Positions 16,307 through 25,679 of a DNA stretch of 41,567 nt are shown piece by piece. Position numbers and translations under genes: made by a program. Under the pieces are notes generated by a model that had not been told where the DNA came from, ran no database searches, and saw only the letters and a program-made list of their open reading frames with translations. The stretch comes from an uncultured Ruminiclostridium sp. (GTDB lineage Bacteria > Bacillota > Clostridia > Oscillospirales > Ruminococcaceae). Position 1 is the first letter of the stretch, and each line of letters starts with the position of its first letter. The stretch spans positions 1 through 41,567 of the forward strand of contig CANQKE010000023.1 of assembly GCA_947624435.1 (NCBI GenBank), in the 5' to 3' direction.

Positions 16307-16962
16307 TAAAATGCGTTATTTTTGATATGGACGGGACGCTGCTTGACAGCGAAACGGTCGCCCTTATCGCTTGGCAAAAGGTGATAGATACATACAAGCT
16401 CGACATGGACCTCACCTTACCGATAATGTCGATAGGGCTGAATTATAACTCCATGGAAAAGCTGTTCACAGAGCATATGGGAGCGGATTTCCCGTTTCAT
16501 AAATACTGGGAAGAGTCAAGGCGGTTTGTCCGTGAGTACATACAGGAACACGGATTAGCGGTGAAAAAAGGCTTTTTCGAGCTGTCGGAATATCTTCATA
16601 AAAATGGGATAAAGTCGCTGGTCGCTACCTCATCATATCACGAATCCTCGGTAAATAAACTGAAGCGCGTGGGTATCTATGACAGCTTTGACGGTATTGT
16701 AGGCGGCGACGAGATAGTAAACGGGAAGCCGGATCCGGAAATATTCCTTAAAGCATTGGCGCTTTCCGGCTGCTCAAAGCAGGAGCTTATAATAGTCGAG
16801 GACAGCGAAAACGGCGTAAAAGCCGCGCTCGCGTCCGGTATACGGTGCGTTTATATAAAAGATATAAAAGATATCGACCCGCAGACGGAAAGCCGTGTTT
16901 TTGCACGCGCCGAAGACCTTGCCGGAATAATCGATATAATAGATTCCTTAAATCGCGGGTAA
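16303..16962 (+). CDS. HAD-superfamily phosphatase/beta-phosphoglucomutase-like
   Basis: A 219-residue HAD hydrolase of the subfamily with a helical cap inserted after motif I (beta-phosphoglucomutase/phosphoglycolate phosphatase type). Motif I is FDMDGTLLDSE with nucleophile Asp8 and acid/base Asp10; motif II lies in VATSSYHESSVNK; the catalytic lysine is in NGKPDPEIFLKAL; motif IV is IIVEDSENGVKAA. Both aspartates of a mutase are present, but motif I alone cannot separate a mutase from a phosphatase. Because its start overlaps the GH13 stop, a role in handling sugar phosphates from maltodextrin breakdown is plausible. The DSE after the motif and the conserved cap make pgmB a candidate name, not a firm one. 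Confidence 0.82.
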   Translation: MIKCVIFDMDGTLLDSETVALIAWQKVIDTYKLDMDLTLPIMSIGLNYNSMEKLFTEHMGADFPFHKYWEESRRFVREYIQEHGLAVKKGFFELSEYLHKNGIKSLVATSSYHESSVNKLKRVGIYDSFDGIVGGDEIVNGKPDPEIFLKALALSGCSKQELIIVEDSENGVKAALASGIRCVYIKDIKDIDPQTESRVFARAEDLAGIIDIIDSLNRG

Positions 16963-16983
16963 TAAAAGAAAGGGAGAATAAAA

Positions 16984-17907
16984 ATGCCAATAAATATACC
17001 TAATAATCTTCCGGCGTTCAGCACGCTGGTGAGCGAGAATATATTTGTTATGGCAGACGAAAAGGCGTCAAGGCAGGATATACGTCCGCTCAAGGTGGCG
17101 ATAGTAAACCTTATGCCTACCAAAATAGTTACCGAAACTCAGCTGCTCAGGCTGCTCAGTAATACGCCGCTGCAAGTGGATATAACCTTGGTAAAGACCG
17201 AAACGCACAATCCCAAGAACACCTCGCAGGAGCATCTTATAAATTTCTACACCACTTTCAACGAGATAAAGGAGCAGTATTTTGACGCGCTGATAATCAC
17301 CGGAGCGCCGGTGGAGCTGCTGAATTTCGAGTCGGTACATTACTGGAAAGAGCTTTGCGACATTATGGAATGGAGCAAGAGCCACGCCTTTAATACCGTG
17401 CATATCTGCTGGGCGGCGTTTGCCGGACTGTATTACCATTACGGCATACAAAAGCACGTGCTCAACAAAAAGCTGTTCGGCGTTTTCCCTCATAAGATAA
17501 ACGCGATAAATCATCCGCTGCTGAAAGGCTTTGACGATGTGTTCATGGTGCCGCATTCGCGCTATACGGAGGTAGATATGAACGAGATAGAGCGCCATCC
17601 CGACCTTGCGCTGTTGGCATATTCCGACATAGCGGGCGCGTATATCATCGCCGACAGGAGCAACCGCCAGATATTCATAACCGGACACGGAGAATACGAC
17701 CGCAACACTCTTAAGGAAGAATATATGCGCGACGTCGAAAAGGGCCTGCCGATAGACGTTCCGTATAATTATTTCCCGAACGACAATCCCAAGCTGACGC
17801 CGATGTTCTCATGGCGCGGTCATGCAAGCCTTATGTATTCAAACTGGCTCAATTTCTGCGTATATCAGGAAACGCCATTCGATCTTACGCAGATCAAGCC
17901 GCTTTGA
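16984..17907 (+). CDS. metAA: Homoserine O-acetyltransferase (MetA type)
   Basis: A 307-residue MetA-family acyltransferase activating homoserine for methionine synthesis. The catalytic Cys142 lies in VHICWAAFAGL, with His235 and Glu237 in ITGHGEYDR. Residue 111, known to set acyl-CoA preference in this family, is Glu (TGAPVELLNF); Glu111 goes with acetyl-CoA use as in the Bacillus enzymes, whereas Gly111 goes with succinyl-CoA use in E. coli. So the product is likely O-acetylhomoserine. ATG 16984 follows AAAGGGAG. It lies 21 bases after the HAD gene, which leaves no room for a SAM riboswitch; it is probably carried on the amylase operon transcript. Confidence 0.94.
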   Translation: MPINIPNNLPAFSTLVSENIFVMADEKASRQDIRPLKVAIVNLMPTKIVTETQLLRLLSNTPLQVDITLVKTETHNPKNTSQEHLINFYTTFNEIKEQYFDALIITGAPVELLNFESVHYWKELCDIMEWSKSHAFNTVHICWAAFAGLYYHYGIQKHVLNKKLFGVFPHKINAINHPLLKGFDDVFMVPHSRYTEVDMNEIERHPDLALLAYSDIAGAYIIADRSNRQIFITGHGEYDRNTLKEEYMRDVEKGLPIDVPYNYFPNDNPKLTPMFSWRGHASLMYSNWLNFCVYQETPFDLTQIKPL

Positions 17908-17918
17908 ACGGAGGACAA

Positions 17919-18572
17919 ATGGCGAAAAAAGAGCTTGCAAAAAGGTACATACTGCTTATCGTCGGCTTGCTGTTCAGCGCTTTTGGCGTAGCGGCGGCAA
18001 AGCGCGGCGAGCTGGGCGTTTCCCCTATATCCTCCGTCGCAAACATTGTCAGCATACGTTTTGATTTTCTTTCAATGGGCACATGGCTGATAATCTGGAA
18101 CTGCGTTCTTATTTTCGGACAAATAATTATACTACGCAGGAATTTTAAGCCGATACAGCTGCTGCAAATACCGCTGTCATTTGTTTTCGGCTGGTTCACG
18201 GATCTCGGAATGTGGTGCTTTTCTATAGTGCCGTCGGACATTTATCCGGTGCAGCTGGGAATGGTGGTGCTGGGAGTTGTTCTGCTTGCGTTCGGGATAT
18301 CGCTTGCGGTGGAAGCAGATGTTATAATGAACTCCGGTGAGGCGTTTGTAAAGGACGTCGCCGACAAGCTTCACAAAAACTTCGGCAACGTTAAGGTGGT
18401 ATTTGATATAAGCTGCGTTGCGCTTTCCATACTGTTGTCGTTTATCTTCTTCGGTGAGATAAGGGGCGCACGAGAGGGTACGGTCATCGCTGCGGTTTTT
18501 ACCGGATTTACGGTGAAATTTTTCCGCAGATACCTTGGCAAGCCTATACAGAAAATGCTTTCGGACAGGTGA
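17919..18572 (+). CDS. YczE/YitT-like integral membrane protein
   Basis: A 217-residue membrane protein with about five hydrophobic segments (YILLIVGLLFSAFGVAAA; TWLIIWNCVLIFGQIIIL; IPLSFVFGWFTDLGMW; LGMVVLGVVLLAFGISLAV; VVFDISCVALSILLSFIFF). The motifs RGELGVSPISSVANI and FGWFTDLGMW are typical of the YczE/YyaS/YitT-like family of uncharacterised Firmicute membrane proteins. Substrate unknown. ATG 17919 follows GGAGGA, 11 bases after metA stops, and crcB begins 4 bases after its stop, so the three genes are probably cotranscribed. Confidence 0.8.
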   Translation: MAKKELAKRYILLIVGLLFSAFGVAAAKRGELGVSPISSVANIVSIRFDFLSMGTWLIIWNCVLIFGQIIILRRNFKPIQLLQIPLSFVFGWFTDLGMWCFSIVPSDIYPVQLGMVVLGVVLLAFGISLAVEADVIMNSGEAFVKDVADKLHKNFGNVKVVFDISCVALSILLSFIFFGEIRGAREGTVIAAVFTGFTVKFFRRYLGKPIQKMLSDR

Positions 18573-18576
18573 AAAC

Positions 18577-18942
18577 ATGATAAATTGTATTTTTGTCGGA
18601 CTGGGCGGCTTTGTCGGCTCGGTCTGCCGGTACCTTATAGGACTTATCCCGTTTCAGCCGGATAACGGTTTTCCGGTAAAAACATTGGCGATAAACATAA
18701 TAGGCTCGTTTTTGATAGGGCTTATCGCCGCGCTTGCCGCAAAGTTCCCGAATATCGACCCGAGGTTGCTTCTTATGCTAAAGGTAGGAATATGCGGAGG
18801 GTTTACCACGTTTTCCACCTTTGCGTATGAATCGCTGGACTTGTTCAAGTCCGGCAGCATAATAGTTGCGTTATCGTATGTTATACTGAGCGTGGTGCTG
18901 AGCATATCGGCGGCTTTCGCGGCACAGCTTATCGTTCGATAA
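18577..18942 (+). CDS. crcB: CrcB/Fluc fluoride channel
   Basis: A 121-residue, four-helix membrane protein of the CrcB/Fluc family, which exports fluoride as an antiparallel dimer. Typical motifs: VGLGGFVGSVCRYLIG near the start, TLAINIIGSFLIG in helix 2 and the signature GICGGFTTFSTFAYES in helix 3, which includes the pore phenylalanines. A single copy of this length implies a homodimer. I chose ATG 18577, 4 bases after the upstream gene, because the conserved N-terminus begins there. No fluoride riboswitch precedes it: the upstream sequence is coding. Confidence 0.93.
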   Translation: MINCIFVGLGGFVGSVCRYLIGLIPFQPDNGFPVKTLAINIIGSFLIGLIAALAAKFPNIDPRLLLMLKVGICGGFTTFSTFAYESLDLFKSGSIIVALSYVILSVVLSISAAFAAQLIVR

Positions 18943-18959
18943 AATTTAATAAGATAAAT

Positions 18960-19003
18960 AAAACAGGCTTTCGAGGCTGATAACAGTGCCGAAAGCCTGT
19001 TTT
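18960..19003. terminator. Bidirectional terminator between crcB and the FNT gene
   Basis: A 14-bp perfect stem, AAAACAGGCTTTCG (18960-18973) with CGAAAGCCTGTTTT (18990-19003). The T and A ends serve both the + strand crcB transcript and the - strand operon ending at 19027. Confidence 0.88.
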
Positions 19004-19026
19004 GTTTCTGTAAAACTTGCGAATTT

Positions 19027-19668
19027 TTAAGACGGCTTTTGTTCTTTGATAAACCCTTTTCTTATAAGCGGGATAAAAATTCCTCCGGCTGAATTGCCGA
19101 GCGTCATTATTATAAGATACCAGAAGCTGTCAAGCGACCAGACCTCGCCGATAGTGTAATAAAACATATTCGCCACGCAATGTTCATATCCGCTTAAAAT
19201 GAACACCATTACCGGCAGGATTATCACCGCGACCTGACCGAACGGGTTGGTTATCCTTTTGAATCCGTCGGCCGCCACAAACATTAATATACCGCAGAAA
19301 AACGCCAGTATAAAAATGCTGAGAGGGGAATCGTTCAGCTTTACCGCGCATATCTCCGCCGCCTTTGTCTGCATAGCGCCGCTTGCGCGTGTAAGCAGCA
19401 GGAGCAGTCCGGTAATGACTGTTCCTATAAGATTGCCCAGCCAGATAATTACAAGGTCGATAAGATAGGAGGGCTTGTTTTCCACCGCGTAGCCTACCTT
19501 TCCGGTAAACAGATTGAAGCCGAAAAACAGCACCATGAACAGCCCCAGCCCAAATAAAAACGCGCCCATATATTTATTGTCGCAGGCAAGGTTCACCGCT
19601 CCGCCTATAGCTATCGCAAATCCGGTAAGCACCGATCTGAGAAATAAATCTATTATTCTTTTCATCAT
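19027..19668 (-). CDS. Formate/nitrite transporter (FNT) family channel
   Basis: A 213-residue protein with about six membrane helices, the FNT/aquaporin-like fold. Seen motifs: GFAIAIGGAVNLAC in the first helix, GFNLFTGKVGYAV, and SGYEHCVANMFYY, close to the family signature containing the central His/Asn of the substrate gate. It is somewhat shorter than FocA (about 285), mainly at the termini. In this fermentative setting formate, or possibly hydrosulfide or nitrite, is the likely substrate; sequence alone does not decide. ATG 19668 follows GAAAGGAAT, with an alternative ATG one codon on. It is the last gene after glgP, 20 bases downstream. Confidence 0.85.
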   Translation of the reverse strand: MMKRIIDLFLRSVLTGFAIAIGGAVNLACDNKYMGAFLFGLGLFMVLFFGFNLFTGKVGYAVENKPSYLIDLVIIWLGNLIGTVITGLLLLLTRASGAMQTKAAEICAVKLNDSPLSIFILAFFCGILMFVAADGFKRITNPFGQVAVIILPVMVFILSGYEHCVANMFYYTIGEVWSLDSFWYLIIMTLGNSAGGIFIPLIRKGFIKEQKPS

Positions 19669-19688
19669 ATTCCTTTCGGCAAACGTAT

Positions 19689-22079
19689 TCAGACTTCTAC
19701 CGGAGCTATTTTCCAGATATTTTCCGCGTAGTCCTTTATCGTCCTGTCAGAGCTGAATTTTCCGGAATAGCACATATTAGCCCAGCATTTCCGTGCAAAA
19801 TCCAGCCGCGCGTTTTTATAGTCGGCGTTTGCTTTGAGCTTGGCCTTTACATAGCTGTCAAGGTCGCCGATAAGGTAATAATGATCCGGCACATGCCAGC
19901 TTGCGCCGTCGGTAAGCGCGAAATAAAGCTCTCTGAAATCTCCCGAACCGCCGTCGCTTACCGTGCCGTCTATAAGGGTGTTGAGCACGCGCGCTATCTT
20001 AGGATCGTCGGCTATCAGCTTTCTCGGATCATAGTTTTTCATTATCTCGCCGAGCTCTTCCACCCGCGCACCGAAGATGTAGTTGTTATCCTCGCCGGCT
20101 TCCTCCACTATTTCTACATTTGCGCCGTCATAGGTGCCTAAAGTCACCGTACCGTTGAGCATGAATTTCATGTTTCCGGTGCCGGACGCTTCCGTTCCCG
20201 CGGTGGAGATCTGCTCGGAAATATCTGCGGCGGTAACTAACTTTTCCGCGTAGGAGACGTTATAATTCTGTACGAAAACCACCTTGATAAGGTCTTTTAC
20301 CTGCTCGTCGCCGTTTATCAGCTTTCCTATCTCGTTTATGTATTTGATTATCGCTTTTGCGCGACGGTATCCAGGAGCGGATTTCGCACCGAAGATAAAG
20401 GTCGTGGGGTAGAGATCCTTTATGCTGCCGTCTTTTATTCCGAAATAGATATATAGTATGCTAAAGGCGTTCAGCAGCTGACGCTTGTACTCATGCAGCC
20501 GCTTTATCTGTATGTCAAAAATGCTGTTCGGGTCTATATCAACGCCTTCGTTTTTAAGGATATATTCGGCAAGCGCGCGCTTTTTCTGCTGCTTTATATC
20601 CAGAAAACGCTGCATCATGCCGTTGTCACCGCGCAGCTTCTCCAGCTTTTCCAGACGGGAAAGGTCGTTTATCCAGCCGTCGTTGCCGAGCTGCTCGGTG
20701 ATGAGCGAGGAAAGCTCCTTGTTGCAAAGCGCTATCCATCTTCTCGGAGTGATGCCGTTGGTCTTGTTCTGGAATCTTTCGGGATACAGCTTGTACCAGT
20801 CGTTTAACGTGTCGTTTTTAAGTATCTCGGTATGCAGTGCCGCAACACCGTTTGTATAGCTTGAACAGTATATAGCCATCTTCGCCATGTGAACAAGTCC
20901 GCCGGAGATAAGCTTCATGCTGTCTATAGTAGCGCGGGGCAAGCCCTTGCGGTACATATCCGCGATAAACACCTCGTTAAGCTGTAAGATTATATCGTAT
21001 ATCCTCGGAAGTACCTGCTCGACTATGCCGGTATCCCACTTTTCCATAGCCTCCGCCATTATGGTGTGGTTGGTGTAGTTGAACACCTTTTTTGCTATCT
21101 CAAACGCCTCTTCAAAGCTCAGCCCCTCGTTGTCGGTAAGTATCCTGATAAGCTCCGGTATCGAGATGACCGGATGGGTGTCGTTGAGCTGCACGGTCAC
21201 CTTATCTGCGAGAGTATGTATATCGTTTCCGCACGCCTTATGCTTTTTGACAATGTCGGCAAGGGAAGCCGCACAGAAGAAATACTGCTGCTTTAAGCGG
21301 AGTATCTTGCCTTCTCTGGTGTCGTCGTTGGGGTAAAGCACGCGGGAAATATCCTCAGCGCGTATCTGCTCTATGCTTGCGTTGATGTAGTCCTGATCGT
21401 TGAATCTGATAAAATCGAATTTGTTTATCGGCTCCGCCTGCCAAAGGCGCAGCGTTCCTATATTATCGGTCTTGAATCCGATTATCGGCATATCGTAGGG
21501 TACGGCTTTTACCTGCTGGTCGGCAAAGCATACGGTGACTGCGTCCTCCTCGCGGCGCTTGCTCCATGCGTCGCCGTATTTAGTCCAGTCGTCCGCCTGC
21601 TCTTTTTGAAATCCGTCCTCGATGGTCTGCTTGAAAAGTCCGTATTTATAGCGTATGCCGTATCCGTCCAAAGGTAACGAAAGAGTCGCCGCGCTGTCAA
21701 GAAAGCACGCCGCCAGTCTGCCTAGACCGCCGTTTCCGAGTGCGGCGTCCTCTATTTCCTCAAGAGAATTTATATCCGCGTTCACCGAGCGGAAAATATC
21801 CTCCACATCGTTTTGTATCTCAAGACAGAGCATATTGTTGTATATCGCTCTGCCTACCAGAAATTCCGCCGAAAAATAGCAGGCTCTGCGGGCGGCAAGA
21901 TGCGCATAACGGCTTTTCCTCCAGTTAAACGCTATCTGCTTCATTATAGCGGAAGATATCGCGTCATGAAGCTGGTAAGGCTCGGCCTGATGAGGAGCAA
22001 TATCGTATTTTTCCGAAAGCGCGTCGATAAAATCGGCTTTCAGCTGCTCCTTATTTATAGTTTCTCTTTGTGTGTTCAT
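19689..22079 (-). CDS. glgP: Glycogen/maltodextrin phosphorylase
   Basis: A 796-residue GT35 phosphorylase releasing glucose 1-phosphate from alpha-1,4-glucans using phosphate and PLP. The PLP region is intact (EASGTGNMKFMLNG, with the Schiff-base lysine in NMKF), as are the family stretches GNGGLGRLAACFLDS, YKYGLFKQ, LNDTHPVI, TNGITPRRWI and KRLHEYKRQ. Length is typical. ATG 22079 follows GGAGGAAG. It lies 19 bases after hemW on the same strand, an unusual neighbour for hemW, which in many Clostridia is followed by hrcA-grpE-dnaK. Together with the amylase and aldolase it indicates storage-glucan use. Confidence 0.96.
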   Translation of the reverse strand: MNTQRETINKEQLKADFIDALSEKYDIAPHQAEPYQLHDAISSAIMKQIAFNWRKSRYAHLAARRACYFSAEFLVGRAIYNNMLCLEIQNDVEDIFRSVNADINSLEEIEDAALGNGGLGRLAACFLDSAATLSLPLDGYGIRYKYGLFKQTIEDGFQKEQADDWTKYGDAWSKRREEDAVTVCFADQQVKAVPYDMPIIGFKTDNIGTLRLWQAEPINKFDFIRFNDQDYINASIEQIRAEDISRVLYPNDDTREGKILRLKQQYFFCAASLADIVKKHKACGNDIHTLADKVTVQLNDTHPVISIPELIRILTDNEGLSFEEAFEIAKKVFNYTNHTIMAEAMEKWDTGIVEQVLPRIYDIILQLNEVFIADMYRKGLPRATIDSMKLISGGLVHMAKMAIYCSSYTNGVAALHTEILKNDTLNDWYKLYPERFQNKTNGITPRRWIALCNKELSSLITEQLGNDGWINDLSRLEKLEKLRGDNGMMQRFLDIKQQKKRALAEYILKNEGVDIDPNSIFDIQIKRLHEYKRQLLNAFSILYIYFGIKDGSIKDLYPTTFIFGAKSAPGYRRAKAIIKYINEIGKLINGDEQVKDLIKVVFVQNYNVSYAEKLVTAADISEQISTAGTEASGTGNMKFMLNGTVTLGTYDGANVEIVEEAGEDNNYIFGARVEELGEIMKNYDPRKLIADDPKIARVLNTLIDGTVSDGGSGDFRELYFALTDGASWHVPDHYYLIGDLDSYVKAKLKANADYKNARLDFARKCWANMCYSGKFSSDRTIKDYAENIWKIAPVEV

Positions 22080-22098
22080 ACTTCCTCCATATAAAACG

Positions 22099-23184
22099 CT
22101 ATATATTTGTTAAAATGCCGATGACGGCATTTGATACCAAAAAACCCTCCGGCGTGAGCGATATAATATCTCCCTTGCGCCTGTACAATTTTGGCGGCAG
22201 CTCGCTGAGCCTAGAAAGAACTGCGGCTTTTTCTATGCCGAAAAGCCTGTGCAGCTCGTTTATATCCACGCCCTCGCTAAGTCTCAGCCGCAGCATCATA
22301 TATTCTTCAAGATCGGCGGGATCGTTCTCGGTGATGTAAGTTTCCTGCAAATTATCTGCGATAAATCCCGCAAGGTCGCGCGGTACGGCGTATCTTTTTC
22401 CGTTGTAATAAGAATGTGCCGCGGGGCCTATCCCTATATATTCCTCACACCGCCAGTATTTTAGATTGTGCCGGCATTCAAAGCCGCTCTTTGCAAAATT
22501 GCTTATCTCGTACTGCTTAAAGCCGTTTTGCCCGAGCAGGCTAACCGTTTCAAGATAAATATCCGCGTATCCGTCCTCGTCGGGAAGCTCAAGCCTTTGT
22601 GCGGCAAACGGCGTGCCCGGCTCTATTTTCAGCATATACGCCGAAATATGGTTAAGCGGCAGGGAAGTAAAGCGCCGTAAGGTCTCACGCAGGCTGTCCG
22701 GCGTCTGCTTAGGGATACCAAGCATTATATCCGCAGAAATATTCCTTATCCCCGCGTTAAACGCAAGCTTGACCGCTTTTTCTCCCATAGCGGCGTTATG
22801 CCTTCTGCCGAGCGCTTTAAGCTCGTTATCATCTGAGCTTTGCAGTCCGAATGAAATTCGGTTTACGCCGCTTTTATAAAGGCTGTCGAGCGATTCTTTA
22901 TCGGTACAGCAGGGATTAGCCTCTACGGTTATCTCCGCGTCGTTATCTATCATGCCGCCGATGTCGGTCAGCAGCCCGCTTATTTCTCTCCATAACAGGA
23001 TCGGAGTACCGCCGCCGAAATAGACGGTATCGAATTTCACGCCGTTATATGCCGAAATATTTCGCTTTACCGCTTTGATATACTCTTTTGCGGTATGCTC
23101 GTCGTATTTTACCGAGTAAAAATCGCAGTACGGGCATTTTGACAGGCAGAACGGCACGTGTATATAAAGTCCGACGCTATTCAT
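22099..23184 (-). CDS. hemW: Radical SAM heme chaperone HemW
   Basis: A 361-residue radical SAM protein of the HemW family (formerly annotated as oxygen-independent coproporphyrinogen oxidase-like), which delivers heme to target proteins. The cluster motif is CLSKCPYC with Cys13, Cys17 and Cys20; next come [32 protein letters not shown] and a C-terminal HemN_C-like region with the [21 protein letters not shown] segment. I start at ATG 23184 ([13 protein letters not shown]); longer frames upstream lie within lepA and add no family sequence. The first 8 bases overlap the end of lepA, so translation is probably coupled. It lacks the extra N-terminal cysteine of true HemN. Confidence 0.92.
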   Translation of the reverse strand: MNSVGLYIHVPFCLSKCPYCDFYSVKYDEHTAKEYIKAVKRNISAYNGVKFDTVYFGGGTPILLWREISGLLTDIGGMIDNDAEITVEANPCCTDKESLDSLYKSGVNRISFGLQSSDDNELKALGRRHNAAMGEKAVKLAFNAGIRNISADIMLGIPKQTPDSLRETLRRFTSLPLNHISAYMLKIEPGTPFAAQRLELPDEDGYADIYLETVSLLGQNGFKQYEISNFAKSGFECRHNLKYWRCEEYIGIGPAAHSYYNGKRYAVPRDLAGFIADNLQETYITENDPADLEEYMMLRLRLSEGVDINELHRLFGIEKAAVLSRLSELPPKLYRRKGDIISLTPEGFLVSNAVIGILTNI

Positions 23185-24991
23185 CGAGCTTAAGCACCGC
23201 CATGAACGCCTCCTGCGGGACTTCAACGCTGCCCAGCTTTCTCATGCGCTTTTTACCCTCTTTCTGCTTTTCAAGCAGCTTTTTCTTTCGGGTGATATCG
23301 CCGCCGTAGCATTTCGCCAGCACGTCCTTTCGCATAGCCTTTACGGTCTCTCTTGCGATTATCTTTCCGCCGACCGCCGCCTGAACCGGTATCTCAAACA
23401 ACTGGCGCGGGATATTGTCTTTGAGCTTTTCCGCTATTTTGCGGGCGCGCGGGTATGCGCTGTCTGAGTGTACGATAAATGACAACGCGTCTACGATCTC
23501 GCCGTTCAGCAGAATATCCAGCTTTACCAATTTTGACGGCACGAACCCGCTTATCTCGTAATCATAGCTGGCGTAGCCCTTTGTTCTGGATTTGAGCGAA
23601 TCGAAGAAATCATATACTATCTCGTTTAACGGCAGTTCGTAGTGAAGCTCCACCCGCGTCTGGTCGAGGTATTTCATGTCCTTGAATACTCCGCGCCGCT
23701 GCTGGCAAAGCTCCATGATATTGCCGACATAATCCGCGGGAGCGTAGATATTCGCTTTCACCATAGGCTCTTCCGCGACCGCAATTTCCGACGGGTCGGG
23801 ATAGTTTGTAGGGTTGTCGATATATACGGTGCTGCCGTCGGTCTTGGTTATTTTATAAACGACGGACGGCGCGGTGGTGACAAGGTCAAGATTATATTCG
23901 CGCTCTATTCGTTCCTGTATTATCTCCATGTGCAGCAGCCCTAAAAATCCGCAGCGAAAGCCGAATCCCAGCGCCACCGACGTTTCCGGCTCAAAAGACA
24001 GCGACGCGTCGTTTAGCTGCAATTTTTCCAGCGCCTCCCGCAAATCGGCGTACTTTGCGCCGTCGGCGGGGTATATTCCGCTGAACACCATCGGGTTTAC
24101 GTTTCTGTATCCGGCGAGCGGCTCGTCGGCGGGAAATTCCGCTAATGTAACGGTATCGCCGACTTTGGTATCGCCGATGGATTTTATCGAAGCGGCAATA
24201 TAGCCGACCTCTCCGGCAAGCAGTACGTCGGAGGTGACAAGCTGCGTCGCTCCCATGTATCCGAGTTCGGTCACAGTAAATTCCGCGCCGGTAGCCATCA
24301 TGCGTATCTTATCTCCGACTCTTAACGTTCCTTCTTTTATTCTTACATGAACAATAACGCCCTTATATGAATCGTAATAGCTGTCGAAGATAAGCGCTTT
24401 GAGCGGGGCGGAGCAGTTTCCCGACGGAGCGGGTATGTTCTTTACAACGTCCTCCAGCACCGCCTTGATGTTTATCCCCATCTTAGCGGAAATAAGCGGC
24501 GCGTCTTGAGCCGGTATGCCTATAACGTTTTCTATCTCCTCTTTTACCTCGTCCGGGTGAGCGGAGGGCAGGTCTATCTTGTTTATGACCGGTATCACTT
24601 CAAGATCCTGGTCTATGGCAAGATAGGTGTTTGCGAGCGTCTGCGCCTCTATGCCCTGCGACGCGTCCACTACAAGCACCGCGCCCTCACAGGCGTTGAG
24701 CGAGCGTGAAACTTCATAGTTAAAATCCACATGGCCGGGAGTATCTATAAGGTTAAAAATATAATCCTCTCCATTGTCCGCGGTGTATTTCAGCCTTACG
24801 GCGCGCGCCTTTATGGTGATACCTCTCTCGCGCTCAAGCTCCATGTCGTCTAATATCTGTTCTTCCATTTCGCGTTTAGCGACGGTTTGAGTCTGCTCAA
24901 GTATCCTGTCCGCCAGCGTCGATTTGCCGTGATCTATATGTGCGATGATGCAAAAATTCCTTATTTTAGAAAGATAATCGTTGTTTGCCAA
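23177..24991 (-). CDS. lepA: Elongation factor 4 (LepA), ribosome-associated GTPase
   Basis: A 604-residue translational GTPase, full length for LepA. G motifs: [10 protein letters not shown] (G1), DTPGHVDF (G3) and NKIDLPSA (G4); the C-terminus has the LepA-specific region [20 protein letters not shown] and the tail motif [22 protein letters not shown]. It acts on ribosomes in translation initiation or back-translocation. The start is TTG 24991, 9 bases after AAAGGG; no ATG is near the conserved N-terminus. Transcribed from a promoter at 25027-25055 and followed by overlapping hemW, a pair conserved in Firmicutes. Confidence 0.97.
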   Translation of the reverse strand: MANNDYLSKIRNFCIIAHIDHGKSTLADRILEQTQTVAKREMEEQILDDMELERERGITIKARAVRLKYTADNGEDYIFNLIDTPGHVDFNYEVSRSLNACEGAVLVVDASQGIEAQTLANTYLAIDQDLEVIPVINKIDLPSAHPDEVKEEIENVIGIPAQDAPLISAKMGINIKAVLEDVVKNIPAPSGNCSAPLKALIFDSYYDSYKGVIVHVRIKEGTLRVGDKIRMMATGAEFTVTELGYMGATQLVTSDVLLAGEVGYIAASIKSIGDTKVGDTVTLAEFPADEPLAGYRNVNPMVFSGIYPADGAKYADLREALEKLQLNDASLSFEPETSVALGFGFRCGFLGLLHMEIIQERIEREYNLDLVTTAPSVVYKITKTDGSTVYIDNPTNYPDPSEIAVAEEPMVKANIYAPADYVGNIMELCQQRRGVFKDMKYLDQTRVELHYELPLNEIVYDFFDSLKSRTKGYASYDYEISGFVPSKLVKLDILLNGEIVDALSFIVHSDSAYPRARKIAEKLKDNIPRQLFEIPVQAAVGGKIIARETVKAMRKDVLAKCYGGDITRKKKLLEKQKEGKKRMRKLGSVEVPQEAFMAVLKLDE

Positions 24992-25026
24992 GTCTTTCGT
25001 CCCTTTCTAAGCATTAAACTTTTTTA

Positions 25027-25055
25027 ATTATAGCATATTACGAGAAAAAAATCAA
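25027..25055 (-). promoter_or_regulatory. lepA: Sigma-A promoter for lepA-hemW-glgP
   Basis: On the - strand TTGATT (25055-25050), 17-base spacer, TATAAT (25032-25027), 36 bases before the TTG start of lepA. Confidence 0.75.
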
Positions 25056-25094
25056 ATAATAATTGCAACTTAAAGGAACGAGAGGAAAGAAATT

Positions 25095-25286
25095 ATGCTG
25101 CAATGTTCGCTTACCGAGCTTATAAATCTGGCCGACATAATTAAAACGGAGCGCTTTTTGAGTGAAAAGTACAAGCAGTGCAGCTCCGGCTGCGAAGACC
25201 CTCAGCTTAAAGAAAAGCTGCAAAAATGCGCCGCCGACCATATAAATCACTGCAATACTCTGGAAAAGCTGCTTTCGGAGGATTAG
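25095..25286 (+). CDS. Small helical protein, possible coat/ferritin-like
   Basis: A 63-residue protein with two predicted helices (SLTELINLADIIKTERFLSE and EKLQKCAADHINHCNTLEKLL) and four cysteines, including CSSGC. ATG 25095 follows AGGAAAG. The pattern of an E-x-x-L/K helix followed by a second helix with H-x-x-H/N resembles small CotF/ferritin-like proteins of spore formers, and the next gene, 15 bases away, is a clearer CotF relative. It is divergent from lepA. The function is unassigned; a coat-associated role is inferred from its neighbour only. Confidence 0.65.
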   Translation: MLQCSLTELINLADIIKTERFLSEKYKQCSSGCEDPQLKEKLQKCAADHINHCNTLEKLLSED

Positions 25287-25301
25287 AAAGGGGAGAAAAC
25301 C

Positions 25302-25565
25302 ATGGGCAGCAGCGCCGAAAAACAATTGATAAAAGACGTTCTTTCAGCGGAAGAAATGCTGAGTATAAAATATAACCGCGCGATTTCCCGCAGCGGCACC
25401 GCTCAATTGCGCAGCAAGCTGATATTTGCGCATGACGAGGTACAGCAGACGGCAGGCACTATAATAGACGAAGCCGTCAGCCGCGGCTGGTTTGCGTCGC
25501 CGAAAGCTGATAAAGAAATGATACAACAAATAAAAAACTCGCTGGATTCCGATAAAGCTAATTGA
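25302..25565 (+). CDS. CotF-like spore coat protein
   Basis: An 87-residue helical protein resembling the CotF family: an N-terminal helix EKQLIKDVLSAEEMLSIKYN, the central segment LRSKLIFAHDEVQQTAGTI and the C-terminal RGWFASPKAD followed by QQIKNSLD, close to the typical R-G-W-Y..A..-Q end of CotF proteins. Family members are components of the spore coat or ferritin-like bundles expressed late in sporulation. ATG 25302 follows AAAGGGGAG. A strong terminator lies downstream, so it forms a two-gene unit with the preceding small gene. No housekeeping promoter was obvious before the pair, consistent with a sporulation sigma factor. Confidence 0.75.
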   Translation: MGSSAEKQLIKDVLSAEEMLSIKYNRAISRSGTAQLRSKLIFAHDEVQQTAGTIIDEAVSRGWFASPKADKEMIQQIKNSLDSDKAN

Positions 25566-25587
25566 TTTCACAAAATCCGTTTTTTAT

Positions 25588-25625
25588 GAACAACATTCTG
25601 CATTATAAGAATGTTGTTCTTTTTT
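25588..25625 (+). terminator. Intrinsic terminator of the coat-like gene pair
   Basis: A 12-bp perfect stem, GAACAACATTCT (25588-25599) with AGAATGTTGTTC (25608-25619), followed by T tract 25619-25625. Confidence 0.92.
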
Positions 25626-25679
25626 GCGGACAAGAACATATATTTTAATTAAAAAGTGTTTTTGTCGGGAGAAAAACTG

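Noticed and set aside
18400-18576. Fluoride riboswitch before crcB
   Set aside because: The upstream sequence is coding for the preceding membrane protein to within 4 bases of the start and shows no fluoride aptamer signature.
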